Origin: Shinisaurus crocodilurus | Lineage: Eukaryota; Chordata; Lepidosauria; Squamata; Shinisauridae | Reading direction: 5' to 3' | DNA: 64,000 bases | Assembly: GCA_021292165.1 (NCBI GenBank) | Contig: CM037878.1 | Span: forward strand, 5,520,804-5,584,803 | Shown here: one piece after another, positions 22,366-33,444 of the stretch | Layout of the letters: every line of letters starts with the position of its first letter | How positions within the stretch are numbered: the stretch's first letter is position 1 | The notes under the pieces: generated by a model | The model's input: the letters and a program-made list of their open reading frames with translations, nothing else | Databases searched by the model: none | What the model was told of the DNA's origin: nothing | Made by a program: the position numbers and the translations under genes

Positions 22366-23302
22366 CAAAAAGAGGTGGTGGAAGTGTGGCACCTTAAAGA
22401 GCACAGTTTCAACTTTTAGTGAGATGTGTACATGGGTGTGTGTGCAACTGTAGCCGATCATAGGGAAGGGGGAAGAGAGGGCGGCGCGGGAGAGGATAAA
22501 GAAGTTTTGCCTGGTATAATTTGAATGGGAGAGAGACAGACTGGGCGATTGTGGGAGAGTTTTGGAGGGGGGTTTAGAACAAATGGAAATGGTTTTGGAA
22601 GACAGTGGGATGGAGAGGCATGAAAGAGCAACAGAGAGCTCCAAAGCCAAGGTTTTGGGAGTTTGGAGTGGGGTGAAATATTAGGAAAAAGGGAGAAAAA
22701 GAGAATAATTGGAGTATGGACCACGTAAAAGAAAAATAGAAGATAACGCAAAGATTTACAGCTTACAACAACGAAGGTAAAATAAAAAATAAAGCAGATA
22801 GAAGACAGAGCAGCCTGGGATAATTTGAATGGGACCAATGGATCATGGTGATCCATTGGTGATCCATTTAAAGGAGATCGCCCGCTACATATGCCTGATC
22901 CTTCCCCTCTTGCTCGCCAAGAGAAGGCAAAGATTGTGCTGCAGGCGGCTGAACATATCTGGCCTGTTAATATGCCTCTGCAAGATTGCTGAAATGGGGA
23001 CCCTTTTACGTGGGGGCAAAATGTTTGGGAAAAAGGGGGGGGGCTGCTTCATCTCTGCCCTAATGTATCCATGAACTCCTCATCTTCTGCATAGAGTACA
23101 GAGCCAGACTCTTGGTGAGTGAGGCAGTGCCAAGACTGGGACTTGAATCAAGGCAGAATCAAATTAGGACCAAGGAGAGCGGTGTGACACACACACACAC
23201 ACACACACACCTGCATTCTGAAGTGGCACAGTTTCAGGAAGGGCTACACCACATGTGGTTCCAACTGTGTGGTTCAGGGTAGTCCAAGCTGCAGAAAGGT
23301 AG
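22365..23302. other. Intron, purine-rich, unassigned
   Basis: 22440-22800 is strongly purine-rich on the + strand. A small palindrome (CCAATGGATCA/TGATCCATTGG) is at 22838-22862 and an (AC)n run at 23190-23211. Confidence 0.4.
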
Positions 23303-23734
23303 GCTGGAAACAAGGCCCTATGAGGAGAGACTGAAAGAACTGTGTATGTTTAGCCTTCAGAAGAGGAGACTGAGGGGAGATATGATCGCACTCTTCCAGT
23401 ATTTGAAGGGATGTCACACAGAGGAGGGCCAGGATCTCTTCTTGATCATCCCAGTTTGCAGGACACGGAATAATGGGCTCAAGTTACAGGAACCTAGATT
23501 CCACCTAAACTTCAGGAAAAATTTCCTGACTGTTAGAGCAATAAGACAATGGAATCAACTACCTAGGGAGGTGGTGGGCTCTCCCACTCTGGAGGCATTC
23601 AAGGTGCAGCTGGACAGCCATCTGTCAGGGATGCTTTGACTTGGATTCCTGCATTGAGCAGGGGGTGGGACTCGATGGCCTTGTAGGCCCCTTCCAACTC
23701 TACTTTTCTATGATTCTTTGATTCTATGATTCTA
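23303..23734 (+). mobile_element. CR1 LINE 3' end with ORF2 C-terminus
   Basis: Carries [21 protein letters not shown] from 23349 on (one residue omitted here for length: read to LFQYLK), then the FLTVRAIRQWNQLPREVV block and a stop, followed by the standard 3'UTR ending ATTCTATGATTCTA. The C-terminus is open and little decayed, so this subfamily was active fairly recently; the copy is 5' truncated. Confidence 0.92.
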
Positions 23735-23793
23735 GGCTGCCCTCAGCCATATCAGGAGCAGGCTGGGGTGGTTGTGGACTGTCTGTGGGGAAA

Positions 23794-23983
23794 GGCCACG
23801 GCTCTGTGGAAGAGCCCCTGCCTTGCGTGCAGAAGATCCCAGGTTTGATCCCTGGCATCTCCGGGTAGGGCTGGGAAAAACTCCTGCCTGAAACCTTGGA
23901 GAGTCGCTGTGGTGCTGACAAAACAGTGGGCTACATGGACCGAGGGTGTGACTCGGTAGAAGGCAGCTTTCTATGTCCTTGTG
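23794..23983 (+). mobile_element. tRNA-derived SINE (family B)
   Basis: GGCCACGGCTCTGTGGAAGA head, GGTTTGATCCCTGGCATC as B-box region, 3' end GAAGGCAGCTTTCTATG. Confidence 0.85.
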
Positions 23984-24076
23984 TCTTGCGAAGGAACGTT
24001 GCTGTCAACGTCATGCCTGTTTCACCCATGCCGGGGTGAGAGGGGTGATGAAAATGGAACTCCAGGCCCAGAAAGG

Positions 24077-24187
24077 GGTGTTCTCCAACCTTGGGTCCCC
24101 AGATGCCCCAGCCAACTCCCAGCTGTCTGGGGCATGCTGGGAGTTGTAGGCCAAAAACATCTGGGGACCCAAGGTTGAAGAACACTG
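24077..24187. mobile_element. Palindromic MITE, left arm shortened
   Basis: Left arm lacks the TTTTTGGCCTACAACTCCC block, right arm complete. The 3' flank GGCTAGTC fits NNNTANNN. The deletion removed only one arm, typical of hairpin-associated loss. Confidence 0.88.
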
Positions 24188-24577
24188 GGCTAGTCCCTGG
24201 ACGGCAGAGCACATGCTTTCGAAGCAAAAGCTCCCGGGCAGGATGAGGCCGCTTCCTAGGTTCCTATTGACTCTTCCCGATGTGATTGCAGTGCCACTGA
24301 ATGGGGGACGGGGTAGATTGTGAGCAGGTGCATGCAGGCTCATCTCTGGTCCTTGGCATCTTATTTTGCTGTTGCAATAGTTTAGAATGCCTGTTAACAT
24401 TTCGTCAAGCATTGTTGATACCGTTCCAACCCACCGTTAGCCATTGTGTTTGTATTGGTCTAATTTCAAACCCTAATCTTTGCGAGAAGACTAGCATAAA
24501 GTGTTGCATTAAACAAAGCAAGAGTTTCATACGCATGGAGACTTCCAGATGAGCTATAGAAATGCTTTTGACTTATA

Positions 24578-24797
24578 TCCAACAAGATCACCAACAAGAT
24601 CACCAGATCTTGTTGCAGTGAACCACTTAGAATTGTTGTGTGACTTAAATTAAAACTTCGGTGAGGAGGAAGGTGAGGAGACAGACAGACAGATACACAC
24701 ACACACACACAGCAGTTGGTCCCCACTAAGGTACACCTACAATTCTAAGTGGTTCACTGCAACAAGATCTGGTGATCTTGTTGGTGATCTTGTTGGA
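24578..24797. repeat. 59-bp perfect inverted repeat
   Basis: Arms 24578-24636 and 24739-24797 are exact reverse complements separated by 102 bp that includes an (AC)n run. Each arm itself contains the short direct repeat AACAAGATCACC. No shared family recognised. Confidence 0.9.
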
Positions 24798-24816
24798 TCT
24801 GGTGATGCCACTAGCT

Positions 24817-25031
24817 TTGAAAGGGGATTAGGCAAATTCATGGTGAAGGAATGGTCTATCTATGGCTACTACTCACATTAGCTCAATAAAACTTCAGTGG
24901 CAGGATAACCCTATTGCCTTTGTACCTATTTTGCCTGCTGGTGGACTTCCCAGAGTCCCCTGCTTGGCCACTGTGGTAAACTAGATGGATCCTTGGTCTG
25001 AGCCAACAAGACTCTGCTTAAGTTCTTAAGT
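24817..25031 (+). mobile_element. CR1/L3-type LINE 3' tail
   Basis: GAAAGGGGATTAGGCAAATT, GGCTACTACTCACATTAGCT and ACTAGATGGATCCTTGGTCT identify the same tail as at 1-641. Confidence 0.75.
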
Positions 25032-25351
25032 CCTGTACAAGAGTTAAAATCGGCGAAGTCATCCCAGAGTCTTAAAAAAAAAAGTAGGAATAAAAAAGAC
25101 TTTAAAAAGGTGGGAGCAGAAAACACACACCACAAAGCATAGTCCGTCGCCAAGTGAGAATCACTTTGGCCACAATCCAGTGCAGAGTTCAGCGTGCTGA
25201 AGCCTCTTGACTTTGATGGGTCTGAGTGCACCTAATTCCATGTTGGACATTGGCCAGCTTCTGGCCAATGTACATTCCTAGAATAGATATTTGACATGTT
25301 CCTTCATTATGCAGCTTCCCCACTCCACCCCACCCCTTGATTGTTTAAAAC

Positions 25352-25584
25352 AGGGGTGGGCAGCTTGTTGAGGTTGGGATGCCACATTGGCTCCCAGAGA
25401 ACCTTTTTTTTTGGGGGGGGGTGTATCTGGCACGTGTAGGGAGCCCGCTTCTGCAGGGAAATGGGGCGTACAGGAATGCCTCCCCTCACGTGCCCTATTT
25501 TCCAGGAGAATCCCAGCGGGGTGGGGTGGGGGACACTGAGGGCTGCTCAAATGGCCATCAAAGGCTGCATGTTGCCCACCACTG
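25352..25584. mobile_element. hAT MITE (GGGGTGGGCA family), old
   Basis: Starts CAGGGGTGGGCAGCTTGTTG and ends TTGCCCACCACTG. Ends are similar to the hAT element at 37198-37534; target duplication not clear. Confidence 0.55.
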
Positions 25585-25710
25585 TTTGTTTGTTTTTAAA
25601 AATAGTTTGGAACTTTATGGTGGATTAATGGCCTTTGATGGTCAGTGGCTGCAGTGCCAAGTCCTTGGGACTTCCCTTATACATAAGCTGCTTTGCTGGG
25701 AGCTGAAATA

Positions 25711-25963
25711 CAGTAATACCTTGGATTGCAAGTAACTTGGTTTGAGAGCGTTCTGCAAGACAAGCAAATTTTTAAATATTTATTTAATATTTTTTTTTAC
25801 TTGATATACAAGCGACGTCTTGCAATACAAGTACTGTAGTACGGGTTAAATTAAAAATCTCTGTACACATTTTTTGGGGAGGGATTTCATTTTGATATAA
25901 GAGTGTTTTGGATTACAAGCACGTTTCCGGAACGAATTATGCTCTCAATCCAAGGCATGACTG
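25711..25963 (+). mobile_element. Tigger/mariner-like MITE, copy C
   Basis: CAGTAATACCTTGGATTG to AATCCAAGGCATGACTG with TA at 25709-25710 and 25964-25965; nearly the same as copy B. Confidence 0.88.
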
Positions 25964-25993
25964 TAAACAGGTTGTATGTGAGTAAAAGGAAAT

Positions 25994-26022
25994 TATTGTT
26001 GTTGTTGTTGTTGTTGTTGTTA
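25994..26022. repeat. (TTG)n microsatellite
   Basis: About nine TTG units. Confidence 0.9.
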
Positions 26023-26044
26023 TTAAGTCTGTCCACAATCAGTT

Positions 26045-26150
26045 CCCATCAGCCCTAGCCAGTATTGCCAAGGGCGAGAAATGTGGGGCACATAGGAAGT
26101 TGTAGCCCCACACATCTGGAGGACACCAGGCTGGGGAACGTTGGACTAAA
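26045..26150. mobile_element. Old hAT MITE
   Basis: CCCATCAGCCCTAGCCAGTA, GGAAGTTGTAGCCCCACACA and CACCAGGCTGGGGAACG follow the ACTCCCATCAT family. Confidence 0.55.
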
Positions 26151-26155
26151 CCAAG

Positions 26156-27139
26156 CTGCTTTGAAGTCCTTTTCTTTGCCACTCTGTCGATAAACAACCA
26201 GTTCATATGTTCGCCGAGAACGCACGTCAGCTGTCCACAGTTGCAAGCCAGAAGAAGATTTGTCCTTTCAGGGTCATACAGTAATCTGCTTGACTACTCC
26301 CTGCGCTCAAAGAATCCATAACTCTCGATATGCGGATAGATCCCATACTCCAGGGATGTAGCCTGAAAGAATGTACTACTAAGCAAGATCTTAGGTTTCT
26401 TCTTAAAAGAAAATTGACGGGGCTCAGGCTTCCAGAAGGTTATGCCTTGTGGCCTGCAGCTCCGTGACGTGAGGATGCTGGCTATAGGGAGAGAAACGCA
26501 CTCAGCAGACCTTCCAAAACTGGAGCTGTCCAAAAGAGGTCCTGAAGGCTCCACCCTGGCTCCAGCGAAACACCACAAGCACAGTTGCAGCTCTGCATAT
26601 CGGTCAGGATTTGAACGGAGAGCCCACCGCTCTGTGCCTTGGCTCCACCAGTGGTGAGAGGGCGGAAGAAAGTGGAGCAAGATTGTGCTCTCTCATTGAT
26701 TAGTACTTCCCTGGCCTGCCTTGCCTAGATGTTCTTTGGGGGTCAGCCTCGAGTCTTTGCTAGGGAAACAGCCGAGATTTAGCCTTGCTTGTGCTGGTCC
26801 CTAACCTTTGGGTATCTCTGCCTGTTTGAGTGTGTGTCTCTTTGTGTCCCCTCCCGGTCTGCCTGTATTCCGCCACCCCACTCCCTTTGCTGGACCCACT
26901 TCGCAGCTCAGAGCGCACCCTGTTCTGCAGCTGATTCCTGCAGAGTCCTCTCAAAGCTCCACCACGCTCCGTCCTAATCTCGGTTTCGCTTTCCATGTGG
27001 TTGGACGCCTGTGGCCCAGCCTTGGAAATTTCTACAGAACTGTAAAGGTGGGGGGAGGAGGAGGAGTGATTTCTAATTGTATTTGCCGTGGCAAAGGCAG
27101 TAGCAGATGGCAGAAATGAGCTGCAAAAACAGGGCGGCC
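26156..27139. other. Intron, repeat-poor
   Basis: 26290-27139 shows no match to the window's repeat families and leads into the CArG-containing block; possibly conserved single-copy DNA. Confidence 0.4.
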
Positions 27140-27430
27140 TCATCTTGCCATTTGGAGATGCAAATGCCGCTCTGGCAGGGCGTGGCTGTTTGCTCCCTTT
27201 TTATCCATATTAGGAGAGGCGATTTTTCTGCTTGGGCTCATTTTCTTCTCAAACAATTTACGAGGGTTTAGTAGTAGCGGCCGAGAGAAGCCCGGAAACA
27301 AACTGCCTTTGAGCAGAGCTGAGCTGTTCGCTTGGCAGTTCCGTCCTGTGTCCTCTCTCCAGTTTAAAACTCTGCAATGAAGCCCACACTGTCCAGCCAT
27401 CACAGCAGAGAGAAATCGTATCTTAAAGTA
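27140..27430 (+). promoter_or_regulatory. Candidate SRF-dependent intronic promoter/enhancer of LPP
   Basis: CCATATTAGG at 27205-27214 is a perfect CArG box (CC, six A/T, GG), identical to the core of the c-fos serum response element. An octamer ATGCAAAT lies at 27156-27163. The surrounding few hundred bases resemble none of the repeat families in this window. LPP is a known SRF/myocardin target in smooth muscle and has been reported to use an alternative intronic promoter with CArG sites. That this is the orthologous element is my inference from the box, its position about 10 kb upstream of the ATG exon, and the lack of repeats. Confidence 0.45.
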
Positions 27431-27477
27431 GTGCTCCATCCCATTATTTGAGACTTGGATCTTGTTTCTTCCCTGTC

Positions 27478-27647
27478 ATAAGAACAGAAGAAGAGCCATG
27501 TTGGCTCAGCCCAAGGGTCCACCTAGTCCAGTATTCTACCCAAACGAGAAACCCATGAGCAGAACATGAGTGCAACAGCACCCTCCTGCCCATGTTCCCC
27601 AGCAACTGGTGTGCCTAGGCATCCTGCCTGCCTCTGATACTGGAGGT
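27478..27647 (-). mobile_element. CR1/L3-type LINE 3' tail
   Basis: The + strand reads AGAGCCATGTTGGCTCAGCC, AAGGGTCCACCTAGTCCAGT and CTCCTGCCCATGTTCCCCAG, i.e. the reverse of the tail at 420-641. Confidence 0.8.
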
Positions 27648-27774
27648 ATCCAACCTTGGGTCCCCAGATGTTTTTGGCCTACAACTCCCAGCATGCCCCA
27701 GCCAGCTATGCTGGCTGGGGCATGCTGGGAGTTGTAGGCCGAAAACATCTGGGGACCCAAGGTTGGGGAACACT
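27648..27774. mobile_element. Palindromic hAT-Buster-like MITE, 5' end lost
   Basis: From ATCCAACCTTGGG to GGGGAACACTG, loop TAT. The left terminus is fused to the CR1 tail next to it, so a small deletion removed the left end. The 3' flank CTTTAGAT fits NNNTANNN. Confidence 0.9.
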
Positions 27775-29329
27775 GCTTTAGATCAATAAATAGATCAATG
27801 TGCCTTGACTGAAGGGAGTGTGTTCTCCCTTTCACTGGGTTCTGATCTGGCCCATCTCCAGCATCGAAACATCGAGGGATCTCGAGGCTTCCAGCTTGGA
27901 CTTCTCAAATGAAACCGTAACCGTTCCTATATCTCCTTCTTCCCCAAACTGGGTTTCATATCCAAGTCTCAGCTTTCTATTTCTACATTAAGCAAAAGGT
28001 CAGCACGTTGCGAGGGACCACTTCCCTAAGTCTAAAGACCCCCCCCCCGAAACCACGGTGATTTTTCCCATCGAAGGAGAGTGCGCTCTCCACCCTGGGT
28101 TTTGCTTTCCACTCTGGGCTTTCTGCTTCCTGAAATGCAAGTTTCAGTTCTGTATCCTTGAGCACTTCTAGAAACTGATTCCCCTTTGCCCCAGCTCTGC
28201 GGTACACAAAGTGTATAGAGAAGCGAGAGAACGAACCAGTCTAGGAATCCACACTCCAGGATGTCATCCATGTCAAGGCATTTCCTCCCAAGAGGGGTGT
28301 TCAGTGGAAATACGTAAGCTGTTTGTGAATCTCTTACTGATGGGGCTCTTTCTCTCTTACCTTCTCGCACTGTCAGGTGAGGGCTACCAGGTGTTTGCTA
28401 AGTGCTGATTCCACACTGAGACAGCTCAATTTATATTCCTTATGTACATAGACACATGCGCTGCCATGCATTCTTAGAAATTCCGTGTCTGCAGACTGGA
28501 GTCTGCAGTGAGTCTTGAGCTGGCAACCCAGAGGATGTGAGACAGGGATTCATCCTGTGCACCCCTACTCCGCTCTAGCCAAAGGTGGGAGCTGACAGAG
28601 GGACGAGCCAGCCAGCAGCGGCCAAAGAAGGCTCCTTACACCAGTAGGCTAAAGATGTTGGTCCGGTCATACTCCTTGAGCCCTCTAAGGCTTGTGAGTC
28701 AGGATTGCTTGCTGGCTTCAGCAAATAGGGAAGAACTCATTTTTGCTGGTGAGAGGCCCCCTTCGCCTTGCCCTGAGCTGCACAGGAGCCATTTCTCACA
28801 TGCACGTATAATGTTTGACATCTTATATCACTGGATTACTCGGCATCTGATGATTGGCTCCCGAATGTTTGAACCGACTCCACTGCATTTTTGAGTTTTG
28901 CATTTGAGTTGATACCGACTTGCATGAAAATTTTCTGTCCGTGGCATTAGATTTACGATAGGTCTTTCACACCGGCAGTTTGTCACTTGATATTCCAGAA
29001 ATCCAGTGAGGACTGTGTGTGCGCATGTGTCAGATTGTGGGAGAGAGAGATGCATGAAAATTTTGTTGAAACTCGAGAAATCGACAGAAAGGCCCCTCTT
29101 GCATCCCGAACACAAGCGCAATTGCAATTTTCAGGAAAAGCTTACACACTTGCGAGCTTGCAATCGCATTAGCAAAACGCATCCTTCTTGAAAAACGCAC
29201 AAAGTAAAAAGTGAGTTTTTCAAAAAGGACATCTTTTCATGCTTCAATCAATGAGGGAAAAGTGCAGATTTGGTTACACACTTGTAAAAGTGTGCATTTT
29301 TCCTATTTCAAAATACACACTTTTCCTGT
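27775..29329. other. Intron, mostly unassigned
   Basis: 28870-29310 contains GCATGAAAATTTT and similar words of the hAT MITE at 33445-33899 but is too diverged to bound; the rest shows nothing. Confidence 0.35.
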
Positions 29330-29457
29330 TGTCAGATCTGGGACGTGAGCAGCCGATGTCCTCAACTAGAACACCAAGGCCAGGGGTGATGGAGGTGGAC
29401 GGAGAACTGAGGCTACTTGGGCAAGGGTCAGATACTGGCGAGGTGTGGGAGGGCCAG

Positions 29458-29580
29458 AGGCAAGAGCAGGGTCCAGAGCAGGCCAAGGGCAGATACAAAC
29501 AGGGCGTGGCAGGGCCAGAGATGAGAGTGGAGTCCAGAGCAGGCCAAGGGCAGATACAAACAGGGCGTGGCAGGGCCAGA
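29458..29580. repeat. 61-bp tandem repeat, two units
   Basis: GTCCAGAGCAGGCCAAGGGC and ACAAACAGGGCGTGGCAGGG recur at a spacing of about 61 bp, with a third partial unit after. Confidence 0.85.
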
Positions 29581-29638
29581 GGCAAAGATCACAAGCAAAC
29601 TCAAATACCGGCAAGGCCAGGGGCAGAGGCATCAATGA

Positions 29639-29877
29639 GAGCCAGTGTGGCATAGTGGTGAGAGTGTTGGACTGGGACTCGGGAGATCTGGGTTCTAGTC
29701 CCCACTTGGCCATGAAGCTCACTGGGTGACTTTGGGCCAGTCACTGACTCTCAGCCTAACCTACCTCACAGGGTTGTTGTGAGGATAAAAATGGAGAGGA
29801 GGAGGAGGATTATGTAAGACACCTTAGGTTCCTTGCAGGAAAAAAGGCAGGGTATAAATATAATAAATAAATATAAC
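29639..29877 (+). mobile_element. tRNA-derived SINE (family A)
   Basis: GCCAGTGTGGCATAGTGGTG head, GGGTTCTAGTCCCCACTTGG B box, CTTGCAGGAAAAAAGGCAGG then AATAAATAAATA tail; inserted in the putative solo LTR. Confidence 0.9.
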
Positions 29878-30142
29878 AAGTATCAGCGAGACAGGAGGCA
29901 AAAGCACAATTCTGCCACCACAAAGACTCATGTTGCTGTGACAAAGCTGAGCAGGAACAGGAAGCCTTTTATAGGGCTTCCTGTGGGTGCCAGCTGGTCT
30001 TCATGAGTGGACTGCTCTAGTCCTGCGAGCACCTACAAGGCCGGTGCTAGTCCTGCAAGTGTTTGTGGGTGGCCTCGCCTGCCTTCCCCATCAGGCCACC
30101 AGGTGGAGCTGCAGCACCGAGCCAGTCAAACAGATCCTGACA

Positions 30143-31209
30143 CATGTTCAGAAAAAGTCAACAACAACCCACCACACTCGCATTGGCAAGTGAGTGCAAT
30201 GCAAAACAAGCATCGGGGTGGGGAAAAGAGAGCTTCGACGAGGTCAAAAATTGCTCGTCCCCCCCATCCCTTGAGTGAAAGAAGCAGTCCTCAGAAAATG
30301 GACCAGAGGCTTGCATGACCTGCGGCTGCATGATGCACTGCGGTTGCGAGAAGATGGCTTTCCCGTGGATTCAATATCCTTGGCCATCCTACCTTGCAGT
30401 GGAGATGGTCACTATCTCATCTCTAGCAAAGCTTATCTTGGCTACATTCATTCTTTAAGAGTTGTCATGTGTTACTAGGCATAATGGTTGAATAAACACT
30501 TTTGTTTTATTTTGAATGAAACCAGCCAGAACAAAGGATCCCATCGAGTATCTCTGGTTGGGAAGGCAGTTCGTCCTTTGCTTGCACAGTGTTCATTTTC
30601 CATGTGGTATCTTTTAAGGAAGCCTTCACGAAGTCATCCCCCCCCCCCCAATTTTATATGTACATTGCTTACTTGAAGAAGAAAAGAACAGCCATCTGTT
30701 CAAGCAAGAGGCAAAAAAAATAAATAAGAGGGATCTGAAACGAAATAAGTTCACATCTGTTTAGCAGAACCATCAAAAGACAACCGAAGGATCTAATGAG
30801 AGGCACATGCTGATAAAATCGAAGATATATTAGGGGAGCTTGCCTGCCAAGGATTTGTTTTTTTCTCTCTGCTAGGCCAACCAGGGAGTGCTGCTGCTCA
30901 TTTCTTTGCTTATTTTCCGTCTCCCTGGAGAGCACTTACCTTTACAAGTCATGGAGAACTAAATCGAGAAGGACATCTAGCAGATTAGATGAAATAGCCT
31001 CCCTTGAACCCCATATTCTTATATCAGCAGTTGGGGCTGGGACAGAGAAGCGAGGCACCTACGAGGGAGCAAATTGGGAACCCTTCTCAGTCATTCATTC
31101 TCCTTGCTCACTGGCGACGCCAGGACAGGTGGTCAGAGGGGGAACTGCAGGAACTGATGAAGTTGCCTGAGTTAGGCCATCGGCCCACCTAAGCTGGTAT
31201 TGTTTACTC
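30143..31209. other. Intron, no assigned feature
   Basis: Contains a C10 run at 30640-30650; no repeat family or exon recognised. Confidence 0.35.
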
Positions 31210-31344
31210 CAGTGTTCTCCAACCTTGGGTCCCCAGATGTTTTTGGCCTACAACTCCCAGCATGCCCCAGCCATCTACGCTGGCTGGGGCATGCTGGGAG
31301 TTGTAGGCCAAAAACATCTGGGGACCCAAGGTTGGAGAACATTG
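31210..31344. mobile_element. Palindromic hAT-Buster-like MITE (135 bp)
   Basis: Full length, loop TAC; target duplication GTTTACTC/GTCTACTT, two transitions apart. One loop-proximal mismatch (CCATC for CCAGC) and terminal CATTG for CACTG mark it as older than copies 1 and 2. Confidence 0.92.
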
Positions 31345-32223
31345 GTCTACTTTGACTGGAACCAACTCACCAGGGTCTCTGGCAGGCACCCTTCCCCGGG
31401 TATGATTGATTGTGGGGTATCCCTGGTATGATTGAACATGCACCTTTGGTAAATAAAGCATGGGCGCTCTTGCTGAGCCATGCCCCGGCAGGCAGAAACC
31501 TCTGGGCAGAAGCTCATCTAGTCTTAAGTTCGGATTATCCCAAATGCCGAGATTCATCTTTTTGGAGTTTGCATGAAAATTGATGAGCATTTTTCTGTGC
31601 GTTTCTCCCAATACATGCATGTTTGTGTGCATTTCTGACTACTATATGCAAGTTTTGCAAGCTGTTTTCCTAATATAAATTACTGATGGGTGAACTTACC
31701 CCGAGTCACTTTGTTATTTTCTCATAAAGTAATGAATTCATCCAGGTGAGCTCGGATGAGACTACTCCTTAAATATGAAATCTCATTCCGTGTATGTGAG
31801 TTTTGGTGCATGCACAGTATCAAAGTGCATCTTGTGAGTTGCAGTTTGGGATTGCATATTGTGGCGTGATGTCATGCGTCGCCACGTTATGTGCCCCCTA
31901 TCCTGTACTGCCTGGGGTTAATTAGAGTGCAGACCAACACGTATAGAGGGCACAGGGTTGGGGAAGGCTGGCATTTCCACACAGAAACAGGCAGCTTCTG
32001 TGGGGTGGGGGGCCCTCCAAATTTGATTGGCGTACCAGCCCCGAGAGGAGTTGCTTCCTGGCCTAGAGATGTGCAACGACTTCATTCCAGCTCGCAAATC
32101 ATGTGAACGTGTCCCGTTCGCAATCAGAAATGCAGTTCTCTTGGATTTTTTTTTTTGCAATTTCCCAAACTTAGCATTCCCAGTCAGAAGCACAAATCGC
32201 ATTCACCTGCACTTGTGTGCACT
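31345..32223. other. Intron, no assigned feature
   Basis: 31550-31680 has words of the 33445 hAT family (GCATGAAAATTGATGAGCAT); remainder unassigned. Confidence 0.35.
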
Positions 32224-32619
32224 TTATTTTATTTTATTTTATTTTATTTATTATATTTATCAATCGCCCATCTGGCCGGTCACCCGGCCACCCTGGGCGA
32301 TGTACAATTAAAATACAGTAAAAAACAATAAAATATAATAATTAAAACAATATAAAAAATTCTCATTAAAAACCTAACCCACCCCATATTCCCGCCTGAA
32401 CAGCCATGTTTTTAATGCGCAGCGGAAGCTCATCACGGAGGGGGCATGGCGAAGGTCACTAGGGAGGGAGTTCCATAATGTGGGGGCCGCCACAGAGAAG
32501 GCCCTCTTCCTAGTCCCCACCAGCCTGGCTGCTCTGGCTGATGGGATAAGGAGAAGGCCGTCCGTGGCAGACCTTGTTGAGCGGCCTACTTGATGTTGCT
32601 GGAGGCGCTCCTTGAGATA
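32224..32619 (-). mobile_element. L2-clade LINE 3' end
   Basis: The minus strand encodes LVGTRKRAFSVAAPTLWNSL and SFRCALKTWLFRREYG, the conserved C-terminus of L2-type reverse transcriptases, then a stop and a 3' tail ending in TAAAT/TAAAA repeats. Better copy at 51142-51728, another at 63184-63650. Confidence 0.88.
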
Positions 32620-33444
32620 CACTTGCGCATGTGTGCCCTTGTGTAAAAGCATATCCCCCTGCCCCCCCCCCCCACAATTGGCACAGGAAGAACTGTGCCG
32701 GCTGGTTCTCCGGGGTCATAAGAGCGACCTCAGAGAAGGGCTTTTGGGGTCATTCCACGGGGCAGGGAGGGAAAGAAACTGGTGCTGCCAAGATACGAGG
32801 TATCCTGGTGGTGCCTCAGCCTCTTTCCCTCCTGCTCCAAAGCGCTGCACTTAGACGGCTGAAATCGGCCATCTAAGTGCTTTGCAGAATGAGAGGAGCG
32901 CGGAGGTGACCTTCTCCAAAGGATGCCCGTAACCCTCCACTGCGCTGTCCGTCAGCTTTCCTACTTCAGCCCAACTCCCAAGTCTTAATTCACGGTTCCT
33001 TCAATGCTGAAGGAATTGCATTCACAACATTTGCTTGCAATTAATATGCTTGCCAGAGTTAATGAATCCCACACTAATCTGTAACGTTGGTTTCAAAGCC
33101 CAAACATTAAATCTGAACAGGAGCACTCCCTCTGCCCCCTTAGAAAGCCTGACTGGAGACAGGGCTTGTCTGGAAAAGGGTGGGGGTGGGGGGGTTACGT
33201 TTTAATTTTTAAAGAAATAAAATCACGTGAAAATGCATAATGCAACAACAAGGCAGTAAAATAGCAGGAGGCAACCAAGAACTATGATTACATTTTTTTT
33301 TAAAAATAAAAATCTTCAGGACAAGCTGCTGTTATTATTTGAAACTGACTTTTCTTCTAAGAGCCAGCAATGAAGTACCAACGTGTGCTTCTCTGGGCGG
33401 GTAATTCTGAAGAGCAGATGCAACCACCAAAAAGGCCCTGCCCC
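32620..33444. other. Intron, no assigned feature
   Basis: A weak hairpin (GCACTTAGACGG with CCATCTAAGTGC) lies at 32845-32880. Nothing else recognised. Confidence 0.4.

Larger units (their letters stand above)
29330..30142 (-). mobile_element. Probable solo LTR with nested SINE
   Basis: Begins TGTCAGATC and ends GATCCTGACA, inverted ends typical of gypsy-type LTRs. The 5-bp flanks are CCTGT and CATGT (one difference). On the minus strand CCCTATAAAAGGCTTCC supplies a TATA box. A SINE (29639-29877) and a 61-bp minisatellite (29458-29580) lie within. No internal coding region or partner LTR is present. Confidence 0.55.

Noticed and set aside
32838..32885. Hairpin as structured RNA gene
   Set aside because: Pairing is short and imperfect, with no flanking evidence.
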